DNA of 64,000 nucleotides, from positions 1,736,001 to 1,800,000 of the forward strand of contig CP170561.1 in assembly GCA_042701975.1 (NCBI GenBank), read 5' to 3'. Every line of letters starts with the position of its first letter. Position 1 is the first letter of the stretch. This stretch comes from JAFALK01 sp042701975 (GTDB lineage: Bacteria > Pseudomonadota > Gammaproteobacteria > Burkholderiales > Burkholderiaceae_C). Made by a program: the position numbers and the translations under genes. Below, one piece after another: positions 39,024 to 48,083 of the stretch. Below the pieces are notes generated by a model, which was not told where the DNA came from, made no database searches, and worked only from the letters and a program-made list of their open reading frames with translations.

Positions 39024-41963
39024 ATGAAGTCAACCCGTCCAGCTCTTCGCCTGACGCGGCTCGCGGCCGCCAGCGGCCTGCTGTTTGCGGGCGCGGCGGC
39101 GCATGCCCAGGACGCCGCGCCGGCCAGCACCCAGCAGCTCGACACCGTCGTCGTGACCGGCATTCGCCAGTCCATGGAGACCTCGGTCAACCTCAAGCGC
39201 AACGCCCACGGCCTGGTGGACGGCATCGTGGCCGAAGACATCGGCAAGTTCCCGGACACCAACCTCGCCGAAGCCATGTCGCGCATCAGCGGCGTGTCCA
39301 TCGACCGCTCCAATGGCGAAGGCACGAAGGTGACGGTGCGCGGCATGGGCGCGGACTACAACCTGGTGCTGCTCAACGGCCGCCAGATGCCGGGCTCCAA
39401 CATCGACGGCAGCGCGCCGAGCTCGCGTTCCTTCGACTTCTCCAACCTCGCCGCTGAAGGCGTGAAGGCGCTGGTGGTCATGAAGACCAGCCGGGCCGGC
39501 ACGCCCACGGGCGGCATGGGCGCCACCATCGACATCCAGACCCCGCGCCCCTTCGACAACAAGGGCACGGTCGCCAGCTTCGGCGTGAAGATGGTCAAGG
39601 ACCAATCCGCCCAGCGCTTGCCCGCGCCCGAGAAGGGCAAGAACGCGACGCCCGAGGTCTCCGGCATCTACAGCACGCAGAACGCCGACGGCACGCTCGG
39701 CATCGCGTTGATCGGCTCCTATCAGGTCCGCGACTCCGGCTACAACCAGGCCAGCGTCAGCAGCGGCTGGCATACCTTTGCCGGCACGGCGGACAACACC
39801 AACACCTGGGGTGGCCTGCCCAACCCGGCACCGGAAATCAAGAACCGACCGGCCGCGACCGACATCTACAACGTTCCGCAGAACCTGAACTACTCGTTCA
39901 CCGGCATCCATCGCGAGCGCCTGAACGGCCAGCTGGTGCTGCAGGCACGCCCGATCAAGGATGTGACGGCGACGCTGGACTACACGATGTCTGAGCAGAA
40001 GTTCCGCCAGACGCGCAACGACATCTCGGCCTGGTTCAACTTCGCCAACCAGTACGGCGAATACACGCCCGGACCGATCGCCACGCCGCTGATCTACGGC
40101 GAGCACATGAGCGGTGCCGACGTGGCCATGGGTGCATCGCGCATCAAGACCAAGAACAGCAACAAGTCGCTGGGCCTGAACCTGACCTGGAAGGCCAGCG
40201 ATGCGCTGAACTTCGAGTTCGACGCGCACCACTCCACGGCCACCTCCGGCGCCGACGATCCGCTGGGCACCAGCGTGACCATGGGCACCGCCTCCATGAA
40301 CCGTGGCGACACCTCGGTGAACTTCAGCAACAAGTTCCCCGTCCTGTCCATCGCCAACGCGCCGCTGAACCCGGCGCTGGAAGAGCTGCAAGGCACGGTG
40401 TTTGGCAACAGCTACCAGCGCGACCAGATCGACCAGTTCCAGCTCAAGAGCAACTGGAAGATCGACGCGGACAGCAGCCTGGACTTCGGCGTGGGCGTCA
40501 CCAACGTGAAGAATCGATCGGCCTTTGCCAACGTGCAGCGCGACACCTGGGGGGCCAACGCCTCGGGTGGCCCGTCCGCCGTGCCGGACAACATCTTCCA
40601 CGCCGACTCGATCAGCAAGTACTTCAGCGCCATCCCGGGTTCCGGCAACTCGGCGCTCTACAACAACTTCTTCTATTTCAACTTCGACGACATCCGCAAC
40701 GCCGCCATCGCCTACCTCGGCTCGGACGCGCTGCTCAAGGCCTCGTGGAACTTCATCAACGACTACCGCACGACGGAGAAGTCGCAGGATGCCTTCTTGC
40801 AGTACAACCGCCAGTGGGAATGGGGCATCCCGTTCCAGGCCTCGATCGGCGCGCGCTATGAGCACACCAAGGTGACTTCGCCAAGCAGCGAAGCCACGCC
40901 GACCACGGTGACTTGGGTGTCGGCCAATGAAATCCCGATCACCTTCAACGGCTCCACCAGTTCTTCGCGCGGCGGCAAGTACGGCTACGTGCTGCCCTCG
41001 ATCGACCTGTCCGCCGACGTCCTGCCGGACGTCATCTTGCGGACCAGCTATGGCGAGACCATCGGTCGACCCGGCTGGGCCTCGATCCAAGGCGGCGAGT
41101 CGCTCAACTCCCTGGCGCGCATCAACGGCGGAACGGGCGCCGTGGGCAACCCGAACCTGAAGCCGCTGCGGTCCAAGAACATCGACTTCTCGGCCGAGTG
41201 GTACTACGCCAAGGGCAGCTACGTTTCGGCCAGCTACTTCCACAAGTCGATCACCAACTACATCATCCAGACGATCGTCGACGCCACGCCGTTCAACCTG
41301 CACACGCCGGTGGGCAATTCGATGTACCAGGCGGCGGTGGCGTCCGGTTGCCTTGCGGCTGACTCGGGTTGCATCCGCCAGTACATCTTCACCAACTATC
41401 CGACCGCGCCTGGCGTGAACGCGACGGCCGGCACGATCACGGCCCAGCCCGGCGATCCGCTGCTGCACTTCCAGATGTCCACGCCGTCCAACAACCCGGC
41501 CAAGGTCGGCCTGAACGGCATCGAACTGAACCTGCAGCACACGTTCAGGAACGGCTTCGGCGGTGCGATCAACTTCACCAAGGTGCGTTCCGGCCTGAAA
41601 TACAGGGACGGCGTGGTCGGCGACCAGACCGGCTCCACGCTGGTGGGCCTGGGCGACTCGGGCAACCTCGTGGCCTTCTACGAAGACGCGAAGATCAGCA
41701 CCCGCGTGGCCTACAACTGGCGCGGCAAGTACCTCTCGGCCGCCTACGGCGGTACCGACGGCGCGCAGCCGCAGTACACCGAGGCCTACGGCCAGTGGGA
41801 TGCCAGCATCAGCTACAACATCGACAAGAACCTGTCGGTGCAGCTGGAGGGCATCAACCTGACCGACGAGTACACCCGCACGCACTTCCGTGCAGAGCAG
41901 CAACTGGGTGCGGTGACGCAGCTGGGCCGCCGCTTCATGCTGGGAGCCCGGTACAAGTTCTGA
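39024..41963 (+). CDS. TonB-dependent outer-membrane receptor for a carbohydrate
   Basis: The 979-residue protein begins with a signal peptide (about 29 residues, ending AAAHAQ) and a TonB-box-like segment DTVVVTGIR. The plug domain (LAEAMSRISGVSIDRSNGEGTKVTVRGMGADYNLVLLNGRQMPG) follows, then the beta-barrel. The C-terminus LGRRFMLGARYKF ends in an aromatic residue as outer-membrane barrels do. The plug type resembles the carbohydrate-linked receptors of Caulobacter and Xanthomonas. The operators upstream link it to the LacI-family regulator. It is followed by a hairpin and then by the halogenase group. Confidence 0.94.
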   Translation: MKSTRPALRLTRLAAASGLLFAGAAAHAQDAAPASTQQLDTVVVTGIRQSMETSVNLKRNAHGLVDGIVAEDIGKFPDTNLAEAMSRISGVSIDRSNGEGTKVTVRGMGADYNLVLLNGRQMPGSNIDGSAPSSRSFDFSNLAAEGVKALVVMKTSRAGTPTGGMGATIDIQTPRPFDNKGTVASFGVKMVKDQSAQRLPAPEKGKNATPEVSGIYSTQNADGTLGIALIGSYQVRDSGYNQASVSSGWHTFAGTADNTNTWGGLPNPAPEIKNRPAATDIYNVPQNLNYSFTGIHRERLNGQLVLQARPIKDVTATLDYTMSEQKFRQTRNDISAWFNFANQYGEYTPGPIATPLIYGEHMSGADVAMGASRIKTKNSNKSLGLNLTWKASDALNFEFDAHHSTATSGADDPLGTSVTMGTASMNRGDTSVNFSNKFPVLSIANAPLNPALEELQGTVFGNSYQRDQIDQFQLKSNWKIDADSSLDFGVGVTNVKNRSAFANVQRDTWGANASGGPSAVPDNIFHADSISKYFSAIPGSGNSALYNNFFYFNFDDIRNAAIAYLGSDALLKASWNFINDYRTTEKSQDAFLQYNRQWEWGIPFQASIGARYEHTKVTSPSSEATPTTVTWVSANEIPITFNGSTSSSRGGKYGYVLPSIDLSADVLPDVILRTSYGETIGRPGWASIQGGESLNSLARINGGTGAVGNPNLKPLRSKNIDFSAEWYYAKGSYVSASYFHKSITNYIIQTIVDATPFNLHTPVGNSMYQAAVASGCLAADSGCIRQYIFTNYPTAPGVNATAGTITAQPGDPLLHFQMSTPSNNPAKVGLNGIELNLQHTFRNGFGGAINFTKVRSGLKYRDGVVGDQTGSTLVGLGDSGNLVAFYEDAKISTRVAYNWRGKYLSAAYGGTDGAQPQYTEAYGQWDASISYNIDKNLSVQLEGINLTDEYTRTHFRAEQQLGAVTQLGRRFMLGARYKF

Positions 41964-42008
41964 TGGTCGAAAGGGCACGGGGCGCCTAACGTCCTGTGCC
42001 AACTGACA

Positions 42009-42033
42009 GGCCGCGCGCTTGCGCGGCCTTTTC
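42009..42033 (+). terminator. Terminator-like hairpin between the TonB receptor and the halogenase group
   Basis: The stem AGGCCGCGC/GCGCGGCCT (42009-42017 with 42022-42030, loop GCTT) is followed by TTTTCGCTT. The T-tract is short, so partial termination is likely. This would lower expression of the downstream genes relative to the receptor. Confidence 0.75.
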
Positions 42034-42060
42034 GCTTCCAATCCGTGGCAGGCTGTTGTC

Positions 42061-43617
42061 GTGACTGATCTCGTGAAGAAGGTGCTCGTCCTGGGCGGCG
42101 GTTCCGCCGGATGGCTGACCGCTGCGTTGCTGGCTGCCGAGCACGGGCAGCACGGTCGAAAGGGCCTGCAGGTCACGGTGATCGAATCGAGCGAGACGCC
42201 GCCCATCGGCGTCGGCGAGGGCACCTGGCCTTCGATGCGCGACACGCTGCGCCGCATCGGCCTGTCCGAGACCGAGTTCGTGCGCCGCTGCCACGTCTCC
42301 TTCAAGCAGGGCTCGCGTTTCGACGGCTGGGCGCGCGGCATCGATCCGGCTCAGGGGGACCGTTACTACCACCCCTTCAGCCTGCCCGTCGGCCATGGCG
42401 ACGTGGACCTCGTCCCGGCTTGGCTGGAGGCGCCTGCGGAACGCTCATTTGCCGATCTCGCCAGCCCTTCGATCCAGGTTGCTGAAGCCGGCCGCGGCCC
42501 GAAGCAGCAGCAGACGCCCGAGTTCGCCGCCGTGGCGAACTACGCCTATCACTTCGACGCCGGCCTGTTCGGGCAGATGCTGCGCGAGCATGCGATCCAG
42601 CAGCTCGGCGTGCAGCATGTGGTCGATCACGTGGAGGCAGTGCTGAGCAGCGATGACGACGGCGGCATCGCCGCGCTGCAGACGCGCGATCACGGCCGCG
42701 TCGAGGCGGACCTCTTCGTCGATTGCTCCGGCCTGGCCTCGCTGCTGATCGGCCAGCACTTTGAGGTGCCACTCGCCAGCGCGCGAGGCGTGCTCTTCAA
42801 CGATGCCGCGCTGGCCGTGCAGGTCCCGTACGCACAGCCCGACGCGCCCTTGGCGTCGTGCACCATCGCCACCGCTTGGGCCAAGGGCTGGATCTGGGAC
42901 ATTGGCCTGTCCACGCGGCGCGGCGTCGGCTGCGTGTATTCGCGTGCCCATGCCAGCGAGATGGAGGCGCAGGCCGCCTTGCAAGCCTACCTCGATGCCA
43001 CCGGCGCTCCCGCCGAGCGCCCCGCGCCGCGGACGCTGCGCTTCGAGCCCGGCTACCGCGAGCGCTTCTGGGTGAAGAACTGCGTGGCGATCGGGCTGTC
43101 CAGTGGTTTCATCGAACCGCTGGAGGCCTCGGCCCTCGCCCTCGTCGAGCTGGCCGCCGCGCGGCTGTGCAAGGAGCTGCCGTTGCAACGCGGATCGATG
43201 GACGCCGTGGCGCGCCGCTTCAACGAAGACTTCAGCTACCGCTGGGAGCGCGTGATCGACTTCCTGAAGCTGCACTACGCCCTGAGCGCGCGCGACGACA
43301 GCGACTACTGGCGCGCGCACCGCAGCGAATCCAGCTGGCCGCAGCGGCTGCGCGAGCTGCTGCCGCTGTGGCGCGTGCGCCCGCCAGCGCGCCACGACTT
43401 TGGCCGCATCGACGAAGTCTTCCCCGACGCCAGCTACCAGTACGTGCTCTACGGCATGGGCTTCCGGCCCGATGCCGCGCCCACCGCCGCCGCTACCCTG
43501 CAAGCCGGCCAGGCCTGCTTCGAGGAAGCGGCCCGCCAAGCGCGCCGCCTCGTGCCCGCGCTGCCCGGCCACCGCAGCCTGATCGATCACATCCACCGTC
43601 ACGGACTTCCTGCATGA
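42061..43617 (+). CDS. Flavin-dependent halogenase-like protein (first copy)
   Basis: The 518-residue protein belongs to the tryptophan-halogenase family. It has the FAD motif LGGGSAGWL at about residues 11-19, VGEGTWPSM at 51-59, and the lysine matching the catalytic K79 of PrnA at K82 (SFKQG). GLSSGFIEPLEA follows near residue 355. The family motif WxWxIP is altered to WIWDIG (277-282). The start chosen is GTG at 42061, 14 codons into the longest open frame, because the FAD motif then begins at the usual place. The substrate is unknown. Its stop overlaps the next start (ATGA). Confidence 0.85.
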   Translation: MTDLVKKVLVLGGGSAGWLTAALLAAEHGQHGRKGLQVTVIESSETPPIGVGEGTWPSMRDTLRRIGLSETEFVRRCHVSFKQGSRFDGWARGIDPAQGDRYYHPFSLPVGHGDVDLVPAWLEAPAERSFADLASPSIQVAEAGRGPKQQQTPEFAAVANYAYHFDAGLFGQMLREHAIQQLGVQHVVDHVEAVLSSDDDGGIAALQTRDHGRVEADLFVDCSGLASLLIGQHFEVPLASARGVLFNDAALAVQVPYAQPDAPLASCTIATAWAKGWIWDIGLSTRRGVGCVYSRAHASEMEAQAALQAYLDATGAPAERPAPRTLRFEPGYRERFWVKNCVAIGLSSGFIEPLEASALALVELAAARLCKELPLQRGSMDAVARRFNEDFSYRWERVIDFLKLHYALSARDDSDYWRAHRSESSWPQRLRELLPLWRVRPPARHDFGRIDEVFPDASYQYVLYGMGFRPDAAPTAAATLQAGQACFEEAARQARRLVPALPGHRSLIDHIHRHGLPA

Positions 43618-44342
43618 CCCGTCCCGCCCTGCTCGACAACGTCACCCACCGCGCCCTGCGCGTGCACACCGACCGCAACGCCGGCCTGGGCGATGCGCGC
43701 CAGTTCGCGCTCGCCTTGCCGGCCGAGTTCCGACAGCTGCAGGCGCATTACCCGATCGTGTTCCAGGCCATCGACGGCAGCTACCAGCCGCTGGCCCTGT
43801 TCGGCCTGGAGCCAGACCAGAACCTCTTCCTCCAGGGCGGCCGCTGGGACGCGCCGGTGCTGCCGATGTCCGTGCAGCGCGACCCCTTCATGATCGGCCG
43901 CAACGGCGATCAGCTGCAGCTGCACGTGGACATGGACAGCCCGCGCGTCGTCAAGCCCGAAGAGGGCGATGTGGGCACGGCCGTCTTCATGCCGCACGGT
44001 GGCCACAGCGAGCACCTGGACCACGTGGTGAGCTTGCTCGAACACCTGCACGCACAGGCGCAGGCGCTGCCGTCCTTCATCGCCGCGCTGATGGAGCTGG
44101 AACTGCTGGAGCCCTTCGCCCTGGAGGTGAGCTTCAGCGACGGCCAGCAGGGCCGCGTCTCGGGCCTGTTCACGACCAACGAAGAGCGCCTCGCCGCGCT
44201 GTCTGGTGAGGTGCTGGAGCGGCTGCAGCGGCACGGCTACCTGTTGCCGATCTACATGCAGATCGCCTCGCTCTCGCGCCTGCAAGATCTCGTGGAGCGC
44301 CAGCACCGGCTGACGCAGCAGCAGCAACAGCAGGGCCGCTGA
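43614..44342 (+). CDS. SapC family protein
   Basis: The 242-residue protein matches the SapC family first seen in Campylobacter surface-layer loci. The pattern is HYPIVFQAIDGSYQPLALFGLEPDQNLFL, PFMIGR and FSDGQQGRVSGLFTTNEERLAAL. The biochemical role of SapC is not established. The C-terminus is Gln-rich. Its ATG overlaps the stop of the first halogenase gene and its stop is two bases before the next gene, so it is co-expressed. SapC genes repeatedly occur beside TonB receptors, cupins and halogenases in other Proteobacteria. Confidence 0.88.
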   Translation: MTRPALLDNVTHRALRVHTDRNAGLGDARQFALALPAEFRQLQAHYPIVFQAIDGSYQPLALFGLEPDQNLFLQGGRWDAPVLPMSVQRDPFMIGRNGDQLQLHVDMDSPRVVKPEEGDVGTAVFMPHGGHSEHLDHVVSLLEHLHAQAQALPSFIAALMELELLEPFALEVSFSDGQQGRVSGLFTTNEERLAALSGEVLERLQRHGYLLPIYMQIASLSRLQDLVERQHRLTQQQQQQGR

Positions 44343-44344
44343 AC

Positions 44345-45352
44345 ATGAAGCCGATCCCCGTCTGGCCCGGCGCCGTCGATACCGACGCGCTGCCCGACGA
44401 GCTGTTGCGCGCAGACCGGCCCTATGTGCTGCGCGGCGCTTTTGCGCATTGGCCGGTGGTGCAGGCGGCGAATCAGTCAAACGAAGCCTTGGCGCGGTAC
44501 CTGATGGGCTTCTACCGCGGCATGATGATCGGGCTGTTCCAGATCCCGCCCGAGGCCGGCGGCCGTGCCTTCTACGCGGACGAGACGCTCAGCAGCTTCA
44601 ATTTCACGCGCCACTCCGGCACGCTGGAGCAGGTGCTGCTCGGCTTGCTCAACCTCGCGCCCGCGACCGATCCACCGGCGCTCTACGTGGGCTCGACGAC
44701 CGTGGAGGCCGTGCTGCCCGGCTTTCTCGGCGTCAACCGGCTGGGCTTGGGCGAGCGCGAATCGCTGGTCAGCATGTGGCTCGGCAATCGCAGCCGCGTG
44801 GCCGCGCACTACGACCTGCCGGACAACCTCGCCATCGTCGCCGCGGGCCGGCGCCGCTTCACGCTGTTCCCGCCCGAGCAGATCGGCAACCTCTACATGG
44901 GCCCGCTCGACCCCACGCCGGCCGGGCAGCCGATCAGCCTGGTGGATTTCAGCGCGCCGGATTTCGAGCGCTTTCCACGCTTTGCGCGAGCGCTCGATGC
45001 GGCCGAGGAGGCCGAGCTCGAACCTGGCGATGCGATGTTCATCCCGAGCATGTGGTTCCACCACATCGAGGGCCTGGAGCCGATCAACCTGCTCATCAAC
45101 GCCTGGTGGCGCCAGACGCCGGGCCATGTCGATTCGCCCCTGATCACGCTGCAGCACGCGCTGATGTCGATGCGCGATCTGCCCGAGAAGGAGCGGCGCA
45201 TCTGGCAGCACCACTTCCGACATTTCGTCTTCGAGGCCGACGACAGCACCTGGGCGCACCTGCCGCCCGAGGCGCGCGGCCTGCTCGGCCCCGTCGACGA
45301 AACGCTTTCGCGCCGCGTGCGTGCCCACCTGATTGCGCAGCTGAAACGATGA
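44345..45352 (+). CDS. JmjC/cupin-like protein, putative Fe(II)/2-oxoglutarate oxygenase
   Basis: The 335-residue protein has the Cupin_8 fold pattern. H155-x-D157 (AAHYDLPDN) and H239 or H240 (MWFHHIEGL) supply the iron-binding triad of JmjC hydroxylases. RRRFTLFPPEQIGNLYMGPLDP and LEPGDAMFIPSMW are typical. The substrate is unknown. It lies between sapC (two bases upstream) and the second halogenase gene (overlapping by four bases), which implies tight co-regulation. Confidence 0.86.
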   Translation: MKPIPVWPGAVDTDALPDELLRADRPYVLRGAFAHWPVVQAANQSNEALARYLMGFYRGMMIGLFQIPPEAGGRAFYADETLSSFNFTRHSGTLEQVLLGLLNLAPATDPPALYVGSTTVEAVLPGFLGVNRLGLGERESLVSMWLGNRSRVAAHYDLPDNLAIVAAGRRRFTLFPPEQIGNLYMGPLDPTPAGQPISLVDFSAPDFERFPRFARALDAAEEAELEPGDAMFIPSMWFHHIEGLEPINLLINAWWRQTPGHVDSPLITLQHALMSMRDLPEKERRIWQHHFRHFVFEADDSTWAHLPPEARGLLGPVDETLSRRVRAHLIAQLKR

Positions 45353-46902
45353 TGACGAACACCACCACGACCTTGAAGCCCTTCAACCGCGTCGTCATCG
45401 CCGGCGGCGGCACCGCCGGCTGGATGATGGCCGCACTGATGAGCAAGCTGCTCGGCCGGCAGCTGGACATCCGCCTTGTCGAATCCGAGGAGATCGGCAC
45501 CGTCGGTGTGGGCGAGGCCACCATCCCCGCGCTGCTCACCTTTCACAACCTGCTGGGCATCAACGAGGCCGAGTTCATGGCCGCCACCCAGGCCACCTTC
45601 AAGCTCGGCATCAACTTCGAGGGCTGGAAGGACATCGGCCAGGACTACTTCCACTCCTTCGGCATGACCGGCACCGACCACTGGAGTGCCGGCTTCCAGC
45701 ACTTCTGGCTCAAGGGCCGCCGCGAAGGCCTCGCCAAGGACTACAAGGCCTACAACCCCGAGACCATCGCCGCGCACGCCGGCCGCTTCGCCCATCTCCC
45801 GCGCAACGGCTTGAACTACGCCTACCACCTCGACGCCGGCCGCTACGCCAAGTACCTGCGCGTGCTGAGCGAGGCGCATGGCGTGAAGCGCATCGAAGGC
45901 AAGATCGCTGCCGTGCTGCAGGACGGTCCGCAAGGCAAGGATGGCGACATCACGGCTGTGCAGATGCAGGACGGCTCGCGCATCGAAGGCGATCTCTTCA
46001 TCGACTGCACGGGCTTTCGCTCGATGCTGCTCGGCGAGACGCTCGGCGTCGGCTACGAGGACTGGACCCACTGGCTGCCCTGCGATCGCGCGGTTGCAGT
46101 GCAGACCGCCGCTGTGCGCGATCCCTGGCCCTACACGCGTGCCATCGCCCATCCCTTCGGCTGGCAGTGGCGCATTCCGCTGCAGCACCGCGTGGGCAAT
46201 GGCCTGGTCTACAGCAGCAAGGAGATGAGCGACGCCGACGCGCCCGAGGTGCTGAAGAAGAACGTCGAGGGCGAGTTGCTGATCCAGCCGCGCATCCTCA
46301 AGTTCACGCCCGGCCAGCGCCACAAGACCTGGGTGCGCAACTGCATCGCCGTCGGCCTGGCCAGCGGCTTCATCGAGCCGCTGGAATCCACCAGCATCCA
46401 CCTGATCCAGCGCGCCGCGATCCGGCTCATGCAGATGTTCCCGGCTGGCGGCATCTGCGCCGAGGATGTCGAGGAGTTCAATGCGCAATCCAAGCGCGAG
46501 CTCGAACACATTCGCGATTTCATCGTGCTGCACTATCACGTCAACGAGCGCCAGGACTCGAACCTGTGGCGCCACGTGCGCGAGATGGAGGTGCCCCAGA
46601 GCCTGCGCCACCGCATCGATCTGTTCCACGAAACGGGCCGCATCTTCCGCTCGGCCGACGAGCTCTTCGCCGACAACTCCTGGATCCAGGTCACGATGGG
46701 GCAGGGCATCGCGCCCAAGACCTACCACCCCGTTGCCGACCTGATGGGCCGGGCCGAGCTGAGCGCCTTCCTTGGCGACATCCAGCTCAAGGTCGATCGC
46801 ACCGTCGCGCAACTGCCCACGCATGGCGAATACCTGCGCCACTACTGCTCGCGCCCGGACGACGCCAAGATGGTCGAGCCCGTCGCCAAGGCGATGCGCT
46901 GA
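45349..46902 (+). CDS. Flavin-dependent tryptophan-halogenase family protein (second copy)
   Basis: The 517-residue protein has the FAD motif IAGGGTAGW (17-25), VGEATIPALL (53-62) and the catalytic-type lysine K85 in TFKLG. The complete halogenase motif WQWRIP is at 272-277, and VGLASGFIEPLESTS follows. It looks catalytically complete and closer to classical tryptophan halogenases than its neighbour at 42061. The ATG at 45349 overlaps the previous stop; 45352 is an equivalent choice. Its position in a TonB-receptor locus argues against an ordinary antibiotic pathway. Confidence 0.9.
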   Translation: MMTNTTTTLKPFNRVVIAGGGTAGWMMAALMSKLLGRQLDIRLVESEEIGTVGVGEATIPALLTFHNLLGINEAEFMAATQATFKLGINFEGWKDIGQDYFHSFGMTGTDHWSAGFQHFWLKGRREGLAKDYKAYNPETIAAHAGRFAHLPRNGLNYAYHLDAGRYAKYLRVLSEAHGVKRIEGKIAAVLQDGPQGKDGDITAVQMQDGSRIEGDLFIDCTGFRSMLLGETLGVGYEDWTHWLPCDRAVAVQTAAVRDPWPYTRAIAHPFGWQWRIPLQHRVGNGLVYSSKEMSDADAPEVLKKNVEGELLIQPRILKFTPGQRHKTWVRNCIAVGLASGFIEPLESTSIHLIQRAAIRLMQMFPAGGICAEDVEEFNAQSKRELEHIRDFIVLHYHVNERQDSNLWRHVREMEVPQSLRHRIDLFHETGRIFRSADELFADNSWIQVTMGQGIAPKTYHPVADLMGRAELSAFLGDIQLKVDRTVAQLPTHGEYLRHYCSRPDDAKMVEPVAKAMR

Positions 46903-46932
46903 AGGAGACTGGCGAACAATATTCAGCGGATC

Positions 46933-46962
46933 TTGCCGAGACCCCGAAAACTGCGCTATACT
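46933..46962 (+). promoter_or_regulatory. Predicted promoter of the initiator tRNA gene
   Basis: TTGCCG (46933-46938) and TATACT (46957-46962) are separated by 18 bases and end 13 bases before the mature tRNA. Confidence 0.7.
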
Positions 46963-46975
46963 CTCGTTTCTCTGA

Positions 46976-47052
<77 letters not shown>

Positions 47053-47061
47053 AATCCAGCA

Positions 47062-47100
47062 AACAGCCCGGTACCGAAAGGTGCCGGGCTGTTTTGTTTT
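47062..47100 (+). terminator. Rho-independent terminator after tRNA-fMet
   Basis: A 14-bp stem (47062-47075 with 47080-47093, one G-T pair) with a GAAA loop is followed by TTTTGTTTT. Confidence 0.93.
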
Positions 47101-47315
47101 CGAGGTCCGCCGGGACGGCGCCTTCCATATTCCTCCGCTGACACGCTTTGGGTGCAAAGCGGAAACACGCCGCGCTCGCGGAGGCCAGAGAATCCGCCTG
47201 CGCTTGGCCGCTCTGGTCAGGGATCTTCTTCAACACCACCCGATACCTTTGCCGCGGCTCTGGCGCGCTATGCAATTTCATTTCCTGCCGTCATGGGCCT
47301 GATCCCGGCCCTCGG

Positions 47316-48005
47316 ATGACTCAAGACTACGGGCCAAGCCCGGACTTCTCGCGGCGCCGCGCCGCCGCCCTGTTCATCGTTGCCGGTATTCACGCCGCAC
47401 TGGGGCTGCTCATCTGGCAGCTGAAGCTGGTTGCGCCCGACAAGCGCAGCGAGCCGGCGCGGTCCCTGACCGTTCAGCTGCTGCCCGTGCACCCTGAGCG
47501 CCGGACCGCCAAGAAAGACGATCTGCTGGAGCGCAAGGCCGAAAGATCCATCGCTCAGGCGCTGCATCCGCGTGAACCGCTGAAACCGGTGCAGCTGCCT
47601 GAGCCAGCCGGCATCTGGCTGCTTGCACCAGCTCCGACCGAGCCGAGCTTTCAGGCAAGCTCTCAGGCCACGCCTCAAGGCGGCTACAAGATTGGCCTGG
47701 ATGGCACGGCCGTTGCCACGCCGGGCCTGGCGGCATCCGGGCCGGCTGGTTTGAACCTGGCGCCGAGCCGGGAGGTGTTGCGCGGAGCCCTGGCCAATCC
47801 GGCGACCAGCGATCCGCGCAGCAACTCGCCCAAACCCACCGTCGAAGAACGCATCGCGATGAGCCTGGATCCCGGTCTGTGCCTGCTGGCAGAGCGTCTG
47901 CCCGATGGCACGATCCGGCGGCGCATGAGCCGTTGGCAGCGCGTGCAGTCGACCATGTCTGCCGTCCACGGGCAGGGGCAAGGCCAGGCACGCATCTGTG
48001 AGTGA
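47316..48005 (+). CDS. Small single-pass membrane protein of unknown function
   Basis: From the ATG at 47316 the product is 229 residues. It has one N-terminal membrane helix (AAALFIVAGIHAALGLLIWQ, about residues 17-36), then a Pro/Ala-rich periplasmic stretch, and a C-terminal segment VEERIAMSLDPGLCLLAERLPDGTIRRRMSRW. The layout resembles TonB-like or energy-transducer-like proteins, but no known domain is recognised. The ribosome binding site is weak. A longer in-frame start at 47148 would add 56 residues of frame-read tRNA-adjacent sequence and was rejected. Confidence 0.6.
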   Translation: MTQDYGPSPDFSRRRAAALFIVAGIHAALGLLIWQLKLVAPDKRSEPARSLTVQLLPVHPERRTAKKDDLLERKAERSIAQALHPREPLKPVQLPEPAGIWLLAPAPTEPSFQASSQATPQGGYKIGLDGTAVATPGLAASGPAGLNLAPSREVLRGALANPATSDPRSNSPKPTVEERIAMSLDPGLCLLAERLPDGTIRRRMSRWQRVQSTMSAVHGQGQGQARICE

Positions 48006-48083
48006 GTGAATGAGCCCGCATGCGTGCCCGGGGCTGCGGTCCTTACAATTCGCGCCCTTTGCCCCTGCCATCACCCCGCGCCC

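Noticed and set aside
39030..42341. 1103-residue minus-strand open frame opposite the TonB receptor
   Set aside because: The plus strand clearly encodes the receptor with signal peptide, plug and barrel. The reverse frame has no recognisable domain.
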